Shown here: positions 53,699 to 63,165 of the stretch, in pieces
Numbering within the stretch: position 1 is the first letter of the stretch
Layout of the letters: each line of letters begins with the position of its first letter
Assembly (NCBI GenBank): GCA_007182875.1
Contig: AP019514.1
Coordinates: forward strand, 4,030,001 to 4,094,000
Direction: 5' to 3'
Length of the DNA stretch: 64,000 nt
Origin: Vreelandella sulfidaeris
GTDB taxonomy: Bacteria > Pseudomonadota > Gammaproteobacteria > Pseudomonadales > Halomonadaceae
Program-made: the position numbers and the translations under genes
The notes under the pieces: model-generated
What the model was told of the DNA's origin: nothing
Database searches by the model: none
What the model saw: the letters and a program-made list of their open reading frames with translations, nothing else

Positions 53699-54902
53699 GG
53701 ACACCCATTTAGTTGCCGCTGTACGCACACCGTTCACCGACCTGAACGGTGCGCTGGTGCGATCTCGCCCACTGACCTGGGCATCAAGGTCGCCAAGGAA
53801 GTGCTCAACGTGAGCGGTGTGGCACCGGCAGACGTTGATTCAGTGATCGCTGGTTCTGTGGCCCAAGCGAGTTTCGATGCCTATTTACTCCCTCGTCATA
53901 TTGGGCTGTACGCCGGCGTACCCCAGCAGGTGCCTGCGCTGCACGCGCAGCGCGTCTGCGGCACCGGCTTTGAACTGTTAAAGCAAGCAGCAGAACAGAT
54001 TGCGCTAGGACAAGCCAAATGCGTGCTGTGCGTCGGCACGGAATCCATGTCCCGCAATCCGATTGCAGCCTACACGCATCGCGGCGGATTCGGGCTTGGC
54101 GCACCGGTGGCCTTCAAAGACTTCCTGTGGGAGGCGCTAATGGATCCGGCACCCAATGTATCGATGATTCAGACCGCCGAAACCTTAGCACAGCGCTACG
54201 GCATCACTCGCGAGCAGGTAGATGCCTACGCCGAGCGCAGCTTCTCCTAGCGGTAGGAGCCCAAGCACACGGTGTCCTCTCTGCGGATATCATTGCGATT
54301 GAAAACGAAACCTTCGCCCTCGCCGGCTATAGCGATAGGCGCATTCAGCTACCGCGTAAAATCATCCGCATAGACCAAGATACCCATATTCGGCCTTCGC
54401 CTCGGCAGGTGTTGAGTCAATTATCGCCGGTATACGATGGGGGCCTCCAAACGGCAGGCAACAGCGCCGCCGTTGTCGACGGCGCTGCAGCGGCGCTGGT
54501 AATGGCAGGTTCGCACGCGGCCAGATCATCTCTTGCGCGCCTATGCGCCACGGCTGTGGTTGGCGTAGCGCCCGAGATCATGGGTATCGGGCCTGCCCCC
54601 GCCATTCGGCTGCTGCTGGAGAGTAGCGGCCTCACGCTCGATGATATCGACCGAATAGAAATCAATGAGGCTCAAGGGGCGCAGGTGCTCGCCGTCGCCC
54701 GCGAGTTGGATCTCGACCTAACTAAGCTCAACGTTCATGGCGGCGCTATCGCCATCGGTCACCATTGGCCGCAACGGGCTTGCGGCTAGCAATGTCTTTG
54801 GCCCGACAACTCAAGCGTGATGGCCTGCGCTATGGCATAGCAGCAGCTTGCATTGGCGGCGGTCAAGGCATGGCCATTCTGCTTGAGCACTCAGCCGAAT
54901 AA
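53670..54902 (+). CDS. Acetyl-CoA acyltransferase (thiolase) of the ferulate cluster (frameshifted)
   Basis: Thiolase-fold enzyme. Nucleophilic Cys in QRVCGTGFELLKQ, then INEAQGAQVLAVARE, GGAIAIGHP (His) and the second Cys in AACIGGGQGMA. Indels near 53760, 54240 and 54765. AGGAG is 8 nt before the ATG at 53670. Thiolase genes (aat) sit beside fcs/ech/vdh in Pseudomonas; a role in a beta-oxidation-type side branch or acetyl-CoA handling is possible but not shown. NEAQ replaces the common NEAF. Confidence 0.82.
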
Positions 54903-54974
54903 ACCGCTCGTTCACGCCTTCAATCTACACTCTTCTGTGCACGTTTGAGGAAGTACTCTCTTCCATACGTGACC

Positions 54975-55001
54975 AAAAAAAGGCTGGCAAAGCGCCAGCC
55001 T
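54975..55001 (-). terminator. Terminator after the porin gene
   Basis: AGGCTGGC-GCTTT-GCCAGCCT read on the minus strand, followed by TTTTTT, 63 nt past the porin stop. It may also help end the convergent thiolase transcript. Confidence 0.8.
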
Positions 55002-55063
55002 AAAACGTGATCGAAACAACGCTAAAGCACTTACACAGTCACCTCACTCCAAAGCGCAGATCG

Positions 55064-56257
55064 TTAGAACTGGAAGGTGGCACTCGCTTGAAGGCGACTC
55101 GCATCATTGGAGACCCCATTCACCTGCTCAATATCCGCATGCTGGTACTCAAGACCTATCGCCATGCGCTCGGTAACATCCCAAATCACATTGGCAAACC
55201 CATAGTCGAGCGTTTCGAAATGTTCGCCATAGCCTGCGGGTAGGTCTTGCTCAAGGCGTGAAACGCCCACAGAGCTGAACCAGCTATCCGTCCAATGGTG
55301 ATTAAGTGAGAGACCAAATGCCTGGGTTTCAATAGCTTCAAGATTATTACCCGTCACATAGACGTCAGGTGCGTTACGGTGACCTACGTTGCCAGGATTA
55401 CCCATGTAGTTACCGATACCCTCACCGTATGTGGCACTGCCTCGCAAGCTGGTTGAGGCATTAAATGGCAAATTAAACTGCGCCTGCACCCCGTAACCAG
55501 TGACCTCGTCATCAATGGTATTGGTGATGTTATTAGTCGAAAGTTGACGCGCTATCCCCGATAGCGCAAATAAACGCTTATATTCGTAGCGTAGCGTCAA
55601 ATCTGGAAGCTGACTCTCCCCATCGGCTACTGAAGCATCATCGCGAGCAATAACCGTCGTGGGGTTTTCCAATGCAACCGAGAAGCTACCTTCGCCAACA
55701 GGCTGCGTGTAGCGCAACTGGGCCTGCCGCTCGAAGGCATAGCCCTTGGGATCCCCTAGTGCCAGGGTGCGTGTTCCGCCCACGAAGCTCATAAAATTTG
55801 ACCACGTTTGCCCGGCGAGAAAACCGTTCAGCTCGCCATACGCATGGCGTAGCCCGAACTTACCGTCAGGAACAAAATGCCCTTCGAAATAAGTGGTTAA
55901 ACGCCCATAGTCAGTGGCTGTGTGGGTACGGAAATTCAGGCGGGACTCATAGGCCGTAAAGCTAGTTCGACCATCGGTTCTATTGCCTGGGTTCATAACG
56001 GCGTAAGGATCAGTTGATGTTCCAAGGTCATAGTCGAAATCGTAAAACGCATCGAGCTTAACGTATCCGCCAAAGGCAATATCTGTTTTGGTGCCTGGAA
56101 TGTTAATCGTTGATCGATGATTCCATGGTGGGCCTACACGGCTTGGCTCACCGGTAACGACAGGTTGTCCGGCTTCTACAACATCAAACGCATGGGCCTG
56201 GGCAGCAAGCGCACAAGGAGCGAGAAGGGCGCATGCAACAAAGTGGTTAATTTTCAT
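55064..56257 (-). CDS. DcaP-like outer-membrane porin
   Basis: Outer-membrane beta-barrel of 397 residues, intact. Signal peptide VACALLAPCALAAQAHA. TDIAFGGYVKLDAFYDFDYD begins the barrel, SRLNFRTHTATDYGRLTTYF and GYAFERQAQLRYTQP are barrel strands, and it ends with Phe (LQASATFQF) as outer-membrane proteins do. DcaP porins of Acinetobacter take up dicarboxylic and aromatic acids. Position between ferulate and vanillate genes suggests aromatic-acid entry. A longer open frame upstream only encodes a run of Thr from a DNA repeat. Confidence 0.85.
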   Translation of the reverse strand: MKINHFVACALLAPCALAAQAHAFDVVEAGQPVVTGEPSRVGPPWNHRSTINIPGTKTDIAFGGYVKLDAFYDFDYDLGTSTDPYAVMNPGNRTDGRTSFTAYESRLNFRTHTATDYGRLTTYFEGHFVPDGKFGLRHAYGELNGFLAGQTWSNFMSFVGGTRTLALGDPKGYAFERQAQLRYTQPVGEGSFSVALENPTTVIARDDASVADGESQLPDLTLRYEYKRLFALSGIARQLSTNNITNTIDDEVTGYGVQAQFNLPFNASTSLRGSATYGEGIGNYMGNPGNVGHRNAPDVYVTGNNLEAIETQAFGLSLNHHWTDSWFSSVGVSRLEQDLPAGYGEHFETLDYGFANVIWDVTERMAIGLEYQHADIEQVNGVSNDASRLQASATFQF

Positions 56258-56286
56258 TGTTTGTCTCTGCTTTTGGTCGTAGTGGT

Positions 56287-56310
56287 TAGTTGTAGTTGTA
56301 GTTGTAGTTG
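56287..56310. repeat. Hexanucleotide repeat upstream of the porin gene
   Basis: TAGTTG repeated four times without mismatch (plus strand), 30-53 bp upstream of the porin start codon, in its leader or promoter region. Confidence 0.8.
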
Positions 56311-56482
56311 TTCTCAATGCGAACTCTGATCCGCACTACGTACCAAAGCTGCAAAAACCTCCATCTGTCAATTACAATGGAGGCCATGCATCTTTGAATT
56401 TAGTAACTCTTTGAATAAAAATGATTTTATATAATTAATACTTTGGTTTAATTACACTCTATAACTAAATTATCAGGTGTTT

Positions 56483-57156
56483 TTATTCAGAATCGGCCAG
56501 CAGCTCAGGGTACCGCAGCCCAATCAGCGCATGCTCACGCATCAGCATTTCGGCCCTGGCCCCCTCCCCCTTAAGTGACTGAAATATAAGCTCATGATGA
56601 AACTGAGCTAACTGCAATTTTTTAAATTCACGCTCTAAGTCATCGTCATCAATAATGATTGAATCGGCGGCAGCAAAGGGAAGGTGATTATTTCTTGCAA
56701 TGGCATCTGCTACAACGCCGCTGCCGATAGAGTCAATGATAATACTGTGAAAATGTGCATTAAGTTCACTCCATTGATTAATATCTGATTCCAAAGGTAT
56801 CCTTTGGCGATTAGCATCTTTCCTTTTTGGATCCAAAAATTCAATTTCTTATCGACCTCGGGTGGTAGGCCTTGCTCAGCCAGCCGCCGAGCGGCCAGCC
56901 CTTCCAATACCCCGCGAACCTCAACCGCACAGTGCACATCTACCTGGGTAAATTCCCGCACCATGAACCCGCGCTTGCCCGCCTGCTGTAGCAACCCCTC
57001 CTGCTCCAACGTGCGAAAAGCAAGCCTTACAGGTGTTCTCGAAACACCCAGCTGCTCCGCAACTGCGACTTCACCAAGGCGCTCCCCAGGTGAATAAGCC
57101 TCCTCACTGATTAATTTACGCAGCCGACTGACGACACTTTTATCGTTGCTACTCAT
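56483..57156 (-). CDS. vanR: GntR/FadR-family vanillate repressor VanR (frameshifted)
   Basis: Repressor of vanAB, released by vanillate. N-terminal winged helix GEVAVAEQLGVSRTPVRLAF with FRTLEQEGLLQQAGKRGFMV, then FCD effector domain including ELNAHFHSIIIDS with metal- or ligand-binding His. An indel near 56797 splits it, and the frame resumes IPLESDINQWSEL. About 224 residues. Divergent from vanA with a 141-nt gap containing a VanO-like site, and a second copy lies within this gene. Confidence 0.87.
56824..56839. promoter_or_regulatory. Second VanO-like palindrome inside vanR
   Basis: TTTTTGGATCCAAAAA, a 16-bp perfect palindrome with the same TTGGATCCAA core as the vanA promoter site 410 bp away. 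In the real frame it encodes FWIQK of VanR. It may be an auxiliary operator or coincidence. Confidence 0.45.
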
Positions 57157-57248
57157 TTATTTTTTCTCTCATATCAACACTGTGTTGCTCTTCATTGGCG
57201 AGCTCTACGAAAGTATAGGTTGACTGCAAAAACCTTCCCAGTCTTTAC

Positions 57249-57260
57249 TTTGGATCCAAT
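57249..57260. promoter_or_regulatory. VanO-like operator in the vanR-vanA gap
   Basis: TTTGGATCCAAT, differing by one base from ATTGGATCCAAT, the VanR operator I recall from Caulobacter. It lies 38 bp upstream of the vanA GTG start, between the divergent vanR and vanA, where repressor binding would block the vanA promoter. Confidence 0.75.
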
Positions 57261-57297
57261 AAGCATAATTACAACACTAAACCAAAAGGAGTTTACC

Positions 57298-58375
57298 GTG
57301 ACTCAACAAGCCCCCTTTCCTTTAAATACTTGGTACGTCGCCTGCACCCCAGAAGAGCTTACAGAGAAACCGCTTGGGCGAACTATTTGCAATAAGCAAC
57401 TAGTTTTCTTCCGTGGTGACGAAAACCGCGTGGCCGCAGTCGAGGATTTTGCCCTCACCGTGGCGCCCCGCTTTCCCTGGGATTTGTGCGTGATGGCAAG
57501 CTGGTTTGCGGCTACCATGGCCTTGAAATGAACTGCAGCGGCAAATGCGACAGCATGCCCGGCCAGCGGGTTCGAGGCTTTCCAAGCAATCGTGCCTACC
57601 CCGTTGAAGAACGCCACGGCTTTATCTGGATCTGGCCCGGCGATCCCGAGAAAGCTGACGCCGATTTAATCCCCGAGCTGCAATGGGCCAACAACCCGGA
57701 CTGGGCGTATGGCGGCGGTCTCTACCATATTCAGTGTGAATATCGGCTGATGATCGACAACCTTATGGATCTTACCCATGAGACCTATGTTCACGCCTCC
57801 AGCATCGGCCAGCCGGAGATAGAGGAAGCCGCACCGGAAACGACGGTTAATGGCAGCGAAGTAATCACCAGCCGCGAGATGGAGAATATACCCGCGCCGC
57901 CTTTCTGGCAGGCCGCTCTAAGGGGTAACGGGCTCGCTGATGACGTGCCCGTCGACCGCTGGCAAATTTGCCGCTTTACCCCCCCAGCCATGTCTTAATC
58001 GAAGTCGGCGTCGCCCACGCAGGCAATGGTGGAGCAAACGCACCGGCAGATGTCAGAGCCTCAAGTATAGTAGTCGACTTTATCACTCCTGAGAGCGACA
58101 CCTCTATCTGGTACTTCTGGGGCATGGCCCGCAACTTCAAGCCAGAAGATCAGGCGCTCACCGACAAGATCCGCGAGGGCCAGGGCAAGATCTTCGAAGA
58201 AGATCTTGAGATGCTCGAGGCACAGCAGCGCAACCTACTTCGCTACCCCGACCGCCAACTGCTGAAGCTCAATATCGACGGCGGCGGCGTTCAGGCGCGC
58301 CGTATCATTGACCGCATTCTGACAGAAGAGCTGGCAGAGGAGCAGGCAACACAAGCGAAGGAGACGCCAGCATGA
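57298..58375 (+). CDS. vanA: Vanillate O-demethylase oxygenase subunit VanA (frameshifted)
   Basis: Rieske non-haem iron oxygenase turning vanillate into protocatechuate plus formaldehyde. Rieske motif CPHRGAPL, recovered by adding one T near 57448, with CGYHGLEM. Mononuclear iron site DNLMDLTHETYVHASS. A second indel near 57985 precedes SHVLIEVGVAHAG. Start is GTG at 57298 with AAAGGAG upstream; the first residues TQQAPFPLNTWYVACTPEEL are typical. Overlaps vanB by 4 nt. Confidence 0.93.
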
Positions 58376-59342
58376 GCCACCCTGCTCTATCGCTCGTCGT
58401 TGAAGTCAAAGCGCGCCATGAGGGAGGCACTTGGCATCGCCACCTTTGAGCTTGCTGATCCTCATGGCCGTCCGCTTCCCCCCCTTTAGCGCCGGCGCCC
58501 ACATTGATGTGCAGGTGAAAGAGGGGTAATCCGGCAATACTCGCTGTGCAACCACTCTGAAGAGCGGGATCGCTATTTGATCGGCGTGTTGCGTGATGAG
58601 GCCTCCAGAGGAGGCTCCATCGCCATGCACGATGAAATTAAAGTGGGCAACCTGCTACTCATCAGCGCCCCCAAAAATCACTTCCCGCTTAAACCAGCAA
58701 AGCGCACTTACCTGCTGGCAGGCGGGATTGGCATCACTCCGCTGCTGTGTATGGCGGAGCGATTAGCGCGCACCGATGCGGATTTCGAGCTGCACTACTG
58801 TGCGCGCTCCGCCGAGCGCATGGCTTTTCGAGAACGTATCAACACATCAAGCTTTGCCGATAGAGCTCACTTTTACCTGGACGACGACAACGCCTCCCCA
58901 ACCCTCGACCTGGAAAAACTGCTTAGTGAGCCGGAGGCTGATGCACAGGTCTACGTCTGCGGCCCTAGCGGATTTATTAACGCCGTCCTATCGACAGGCA
59001 AACAGTGTGGCTGGCCAGCCGACCAACTGCACACCGAGTACTTTGCAGGCGCGGAAACAGCCAGCGAAGACGACGGCAGTTTCGAGGTGCGCATCGCCAG
59101 CAGCGGCGCCGCCTTTACCGTGCCTGCCGACAAAACGGTTTACCAAGTGCTGGCTGAAAATGGTATCGACATCATGGTGTCCTGCGAGCAGGGGAGTATG
59201 CGGCACCTGCCTAACCCGTGTGCTCGAAGGCGAACCCGACCACCGGGATTTATACCTGGATGACGATGAGCACGCGGCCAACGACCAGTTCACACCCTGC
59301 TGCTCCAGAGCCAAGAGCAAAACCCTTGTATTGGATCTTTAA
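58372..59342 (+). CDS. vanB: Vanillate O-demethylase reductase subunit VanB (frameshifted)
   Basis: FMN/[2Fe-2S] reductase supplying electrons from NADH to Van[21 protein letters not shown] for flavin binding, [19 protein letters not shown] for [16 protein letters not shown], and a C-terminal ferredoxin domain with Cys in VSCEQG and [17 protein letters not shown]. At least three indels near 58425-58530 and one near 59205. Part of vanA-vanB-dctP. Confidence 0.9.
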
Positions 59343-59426
59343 ATAATCATAAAAGCAGCCACAAGAACAACCACAAACGCAATTACAAAAACGTACCCCC
59401 GTTGACTAGCTATCAGGATAACGACA

Positions 59427-60450
59427 ATGAAAAGATTACCCACCCACCTAGCCAAAGCGACCCTGTTTGGCGTGTTTGCCGTTTCATTCGTGGCCCCTGC
59501 CGTGGAAGCCAGTACCACGCTTCGGGTGGCGCACGTTTGGCCGGGTGGCTCTATGATAGACCGTGAGCTGTTTCAGACCTGGGCTGAAAGCGTCGAAGAG
59601 GCGTCAGATGGACAGCTGACAGTAGAAGTTTTCCCCAGCCAGACACTAGCGAAATCGGCTCAAACCTACGAAAGCGCTGTCAGCGGTATCGCCGATATTG
59701 GCGCCTCTGCCCAAGGTTATACAGCGGGCCGCTTTCCACTCACACAAGTCGTCGAGCTGCCGGGGTGTCAGCAAGTGCCCGCCAAGGGGGCCTGCATTCT
59801 CCAGTCGCTTTACGATCAAGGGCATTTTGAGCAGGAGTACGCCGATACACGCCCGCTGTTCTTGTTTACCACCGGCCCAGGTTACCTACATACCAAGAAT
59901 CAGCTGATTGAAACCCCGGCTGATCTTGAGGGGCTTCGCCTACGCCGCCCTACGCCCGTGGTGGGTGATATGTTCGAACGCCTAGGCGCCCAAGCGGTGG
60001 GCATGCCAGCGCCGGATGTGTTTACCTCCATGCAGCGTGGTGTCGTCGACGGCCTCAGCTTCAACTGGGAAGGCATGAAGACCTTCCGGCTAAACGAACT
60101 GGCGCAGCACCATACTGAAGTCCCCCCTGTATGACCTTTCGCTGTTCGCTACCATGAGCCAGCGCAGCTACGACAGTTTGCCAGCCGATTTGCAGCAGGT
60201 GATTGATGACCACAGCGGCTTAGAGTGGTCGCTTCGCGCGGCGGAGGTTTACGACGAGATGATACGCCAAGGGCGTGAAGAAGCCGTCGAGGCCGGGCAT
60301 GAGATTGTCGTCATTGAAGACGCGCTGGAAGACCCTGAATGGGGCCCGGTGCTGCAGCAAACCATTGATGACTACTTGGAGGACATTGGCGGCTCTGCCA
60401 ACGACATCTACAAAGCCGCGATGGATTTACAACAAAGCTGCGTGGCTTAG
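59427..60450 (+). CDS. Orphan TRAP binding protein in the van operon (frameshifted)
   Basis: DctP-type periplasmic binding protein, about 340 residues, signal peptide LFGVFAVSFVAPAVEA, then TTLRVAHVWPGGSMIDRELF. Cleft segment DLEGLRLRRPTPVVGDMFER. One extra C near 60125. It is 84 nt after vanB with no dctQ or dctM beside it. It resembles the protein at 44191-45214 throughout, so it may share that dctQM pair and bring in vanillate or a relative. The pairing is inference. Confidence 0.85.
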
Positions 60451-60485
60451 TTTAGGAAATAGAAGTAACTATCGCTATCGACATA

Positions 60486-60517
60486 CTATAAAGGCAGCCA
60501 ATTGGCTGCCTTTATAG
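60486..60517. terminator. Bidirectional terminator, 32-nt perfect palindrome
   Basis: CTATAAAGGCAGCCAA and its exact inverse TTGGCTGCCTTTATAG abut without a spacer. It sits 36 nt after the orphan dctP stop and 23 nt after the convergent pcaG stop, and would end both transcripts. Confidence 0.8.
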
Positions 60518-60539
60518 CTGTATTAAAACTCTGCCTAGA

Positions 60540-61184
60540 TCAAAAATCAAAAAATACCGTCTCACCCTCGCCCTGCAGGCGAATATCCAAGCGATAACGC
60601 ACCTGACCATCCACCTCTTCACGCTTGGCGATCAGCGTTTGGCGGCGTGCCGGTGATTCGATACGTGTGAGCACCGGGCACTGGGCGTTCGCTTCCGCTT
60701 CATCATCGAAGTAGAGCCGCGTTTGTAAGTGGATATTCACCCCACGGGCAAACAGCGTCAGGTTGATATGCGGCGCCATTGGTTGGCCACTGGGGTGCTT
60801 CACCGCGCCAGGCTTGATGGTCGTCAGCGACCACTCGCTGCCGTGATCAAACGTCGTCGCGGTGCGTCCGAAGCTATTGAACGGCTTGTTGAGATCGTAA
60901 TCGGCCTGATAGTCACCGTTGGCATCGGCCTGCCATGCTTCTAGAAAGGCATCGCGTACTAAGTCGCCGTTGCCATCGATGACCGTTCCGACCACTTCGA
61001 TAGGTTCACCCTCGGCGTCGGGCTTGGCCATCTCGTTCCAGATCTCTTCATCGCGCACCGGGTTGCCTGCCGCGGCAAGCGCCAGACCAATGTGCACGTA
61101 GGGGCCAGCAGTTTGCGAGGCGGTTTCACGCAGCATTAGCTCACTGGTCGGCTGGCTGTTGGGCTGAATAGAAGGCTGTTTCAT
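60540..61184 (-). CDS. pcaG: Protocatechuate 3,4-dioxygenase alpha subunit PcaG
   Basis: Non-catalytic partner of PcaH in the intradiol ring-cleaving enzyme giving 3-carboxy-cis,cis-muconate. 214 residues, intact. TASQTAGPYVHIGLALAAAG, FLEAWQADANGDY, FGRTATTFDHGSEWSLTTIK and HINLTLFARGVNIHLQTRLY are typical. No iron ligands are expected. It starts 15 nt after pcaH. Confidence 0.95.
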   Translation of the reverse strand: MKQPSIQPNSQPTSELMLRETASQTAGPYVHIGLALAAAGNPVRDEEIWNEMAKPDAEGEPIEVVGTVIDGNGDLVRDAFLEAWQADANGDYQADYDLNKPFNSFGRTATTFDHGSEWSLTTIKPGAVKHPSGQPMAPHINLTLFARGVNIHLQTRLYFDDEAEANAQCPVLTRIESPARRQTLIAKREEVDGQVRYRLDIRLQGEGETVFFDF

Positions 61185-61199
61185 GATGTCCCCTCGCCC

Positions 61200-61941
61200 T
61201 TATTGGTTTTCAAAGTAGGTTTGCAGCTCGCCGCGTACCACGATGTCAAACCGATAGGCCAAGCAGTCCATCGGTTTGCTGTTGGCCATATCCAACCGGC
61301 CGATCATGGTTTCAACGGCTTCAGGGTCTTTCAGCGTATGCACGATCGGGCATAGCGGAATCAGCGGGTCACCTTCAAAGTACATTTGGGTGATTAACCG
61401 GGAGGAGATGGAGGGCCCAGTCACTGAAACGTGGATATGCGCGGGCCGCCAGCTGTTCATGTCATTCGGCCACGGGTAAGGGCCGGGCTTGATCGTACGG
61501 AAACGATAAACACCTTGGTCATCGGTCAGGCAGCGCCCCACACCACCAAAGTTAGGATCTAGCGGCGCCAGATAGCTATCATTTTTGTGGCGGTAGCGGC
61601 CACCAGCATTCGCTTGCCACATCTCTACCAGCGTGTGCGGCACGGGCTTACCGAACTGGTCGACGACGCGGCCGAACATAATGATCCGTTCGCCCTGGGG
61701 CAGACCTTGAGAATGTCCCTGACTCGGATCTTGGCGGAAATTCATTAGCAGGTCGTTGTCGTGGGGCCCCATGCGCAGGTGGCTAAAAATCCGGGCCGGT
61801 CAATTCAGAGACAGTCGGCTGCTGCATGCTCACCAGCGCTTGCTGGGGCGAGCGCGCTACCGAGGTTTTATAGCCCGGCGCAAAGGCAGGCGGATGCCAG
61901 TTGCGATCACGGGCTACAAAGCGTTTGTTATCGTGGGTCAT
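61200..61941 (-). CDS. pcaH: Protocatechuate 3,4-dioxygenase beta subunit PcaH (frameshifted)
   Basis: Catalytic subunit with Fe(III). Iron ligands: Tyr in [17 protein letters not shown], and Tyr/His in [11 protein letters not shown] and [10 protein letters not shown]-terminus [20 protein letters not shown] starts at ATG 61941. An extra T in a T-run near 61790 makes the open frame start only at 61772; corrected, it reads [18 protein letters not shown]. About 246 residues. Order pcaF-pcaDC-pcaH-pcaG. Confidence 0.94.
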
Positions 61942-61973
61942 CACCCTTACCTCTCATCCATTATTTTGACTTG

Positions 61974-63154
61974 CTACTCACCCCAACCCAACTCTTTGGC
62001 AAGGGCAAAGGCGTGATTGGCCGCCGGAACGCCACCGTAAATAGCAACGTGCATCAGCACCTGGCGCAACTCGACTTCAGTAAGGCCAATACGCTTGGCG
62101 GTTTTTAAGTGCAGCGTTAGCTCTTCACGGCCAAGCGCGGCGAGAATACCGGTGGTGATCATGCTGCGCTCACGCCGAGTTAAGTCGTCATTGCTCCACA
62201 GCTCACCCCAGGCCAGGCGGGTAATCATCTGCTGGAAGGGTGCATCCAGACTGTTGGCGTTGGCGGTCGAGCGCGCCACGTGATCCTCGCCCAGTACCTG
62301 CTTGCGGGTCTCAAGACCAGTGGCATATGCCACGCCGTGGTTAGCCACATCGCCCAGGTCCGTTGCCAGCACGGCGAGGAGCTTTGCGCGAACAGCGCCG
62401 GGGCTTCTACCGCAGGCACGTGGCCGATGCCGTCAAAAATCTCCAGCGGTGCATCATCGATTTCCGCTGCCAGAGATTCCAGCGTGGCAGGCGGCGTGGC
62501 CATATCTTCACTGCCGCCGAACAGCTGCACCCTGACCTTATGAGGGACACTCTTACCGGAAAGTTTGCCGGTAAAGGTATCGCGGCCAAGCATTTCACAC
62601 AGCTGAGCGTAGGACTCATCATCGCCACGGCCCATTTGCACGCACCATCCCGCTTTTAGCGCCGGGCTTGCCTCAAAGGCCTTGGGGGCAAACCAGCGCG
62701 GTACGATCTCTTCAGCCATGGCCGCCAAACCTTCCTGACGCACGCGGCCTGCGCGAGTGTTCCAGAGATCCGGGGTGCCGATCACCGCGCCGGTATTGGT
62801 CAGCGTGGCAGAGAGCAAGCGTTCGCTATGCGCGGCAATCAACTGCTGGCCGACGACACCGCCAATGGAGGTACCGGCGAAGTGAAAGCGCTCAGCACCC
62901 GCCCGTTCCACTAATGCCAAGACCTCTGCTGCCAGATCAGCAGGAGTGATGCGCTCGCCGCCCACCGCTTGACTGGCACCGTGGCCGGGAAGATCCCAAG
63001 TCAGTACGCGATAGCGGGGAAGCAGTGCGGGAATCACGTCGTCCCATACCGCCTGAGTCATGCCCAGCGGGTGCGCCAGCACGATAAGTGGATTCACTAC
63101 CGAGCCGAGCAGCCGGTAAGCCACGCTGCGACCGCTGATGGAATGAAAAGCCAT
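61974..63154 (-). CDS. Fused 3-oxoadipate enol-lactonase / 4-carboxymuconolactone decarboxylase (PcaD-PcaC, frameshifted)
   Basis: N-terminal alpha/beta hydrolase (PcaD): LAHPLGMTQAVWDDVIPALL, nucleophile Ser in FHFAGTSIGGVVGQQLIA, catalytic His in DGIGHVPAVEAPALF. C-terminal CMD domain (PcaC): GLETRKQVLGEDHVARS, ELWSNDDLTRRERSMITTG and HVAIYGGVPAANHAFA. A lost base near 62390 changes frame; joined, the text runs AKLLAVLATDLGDVANHG straight into PcaC with no stop and no ATG between them. That implies a PcaL-type fusion of about 393 residues. A separate pcaC from GTG 62372 is the alternative. ATG 63154 has GGAGG. Confidence 0.8.
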
Positions 63155-63165
63155 GCTTGCCTCCG

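Noticed and set aside
56258-56317. N-terminal poly-Thr extension of the porin ORF
   Set aside because: It is the translation of the hexanucleotide repeat; the ATG at 56257 starts a proper signal peptide.
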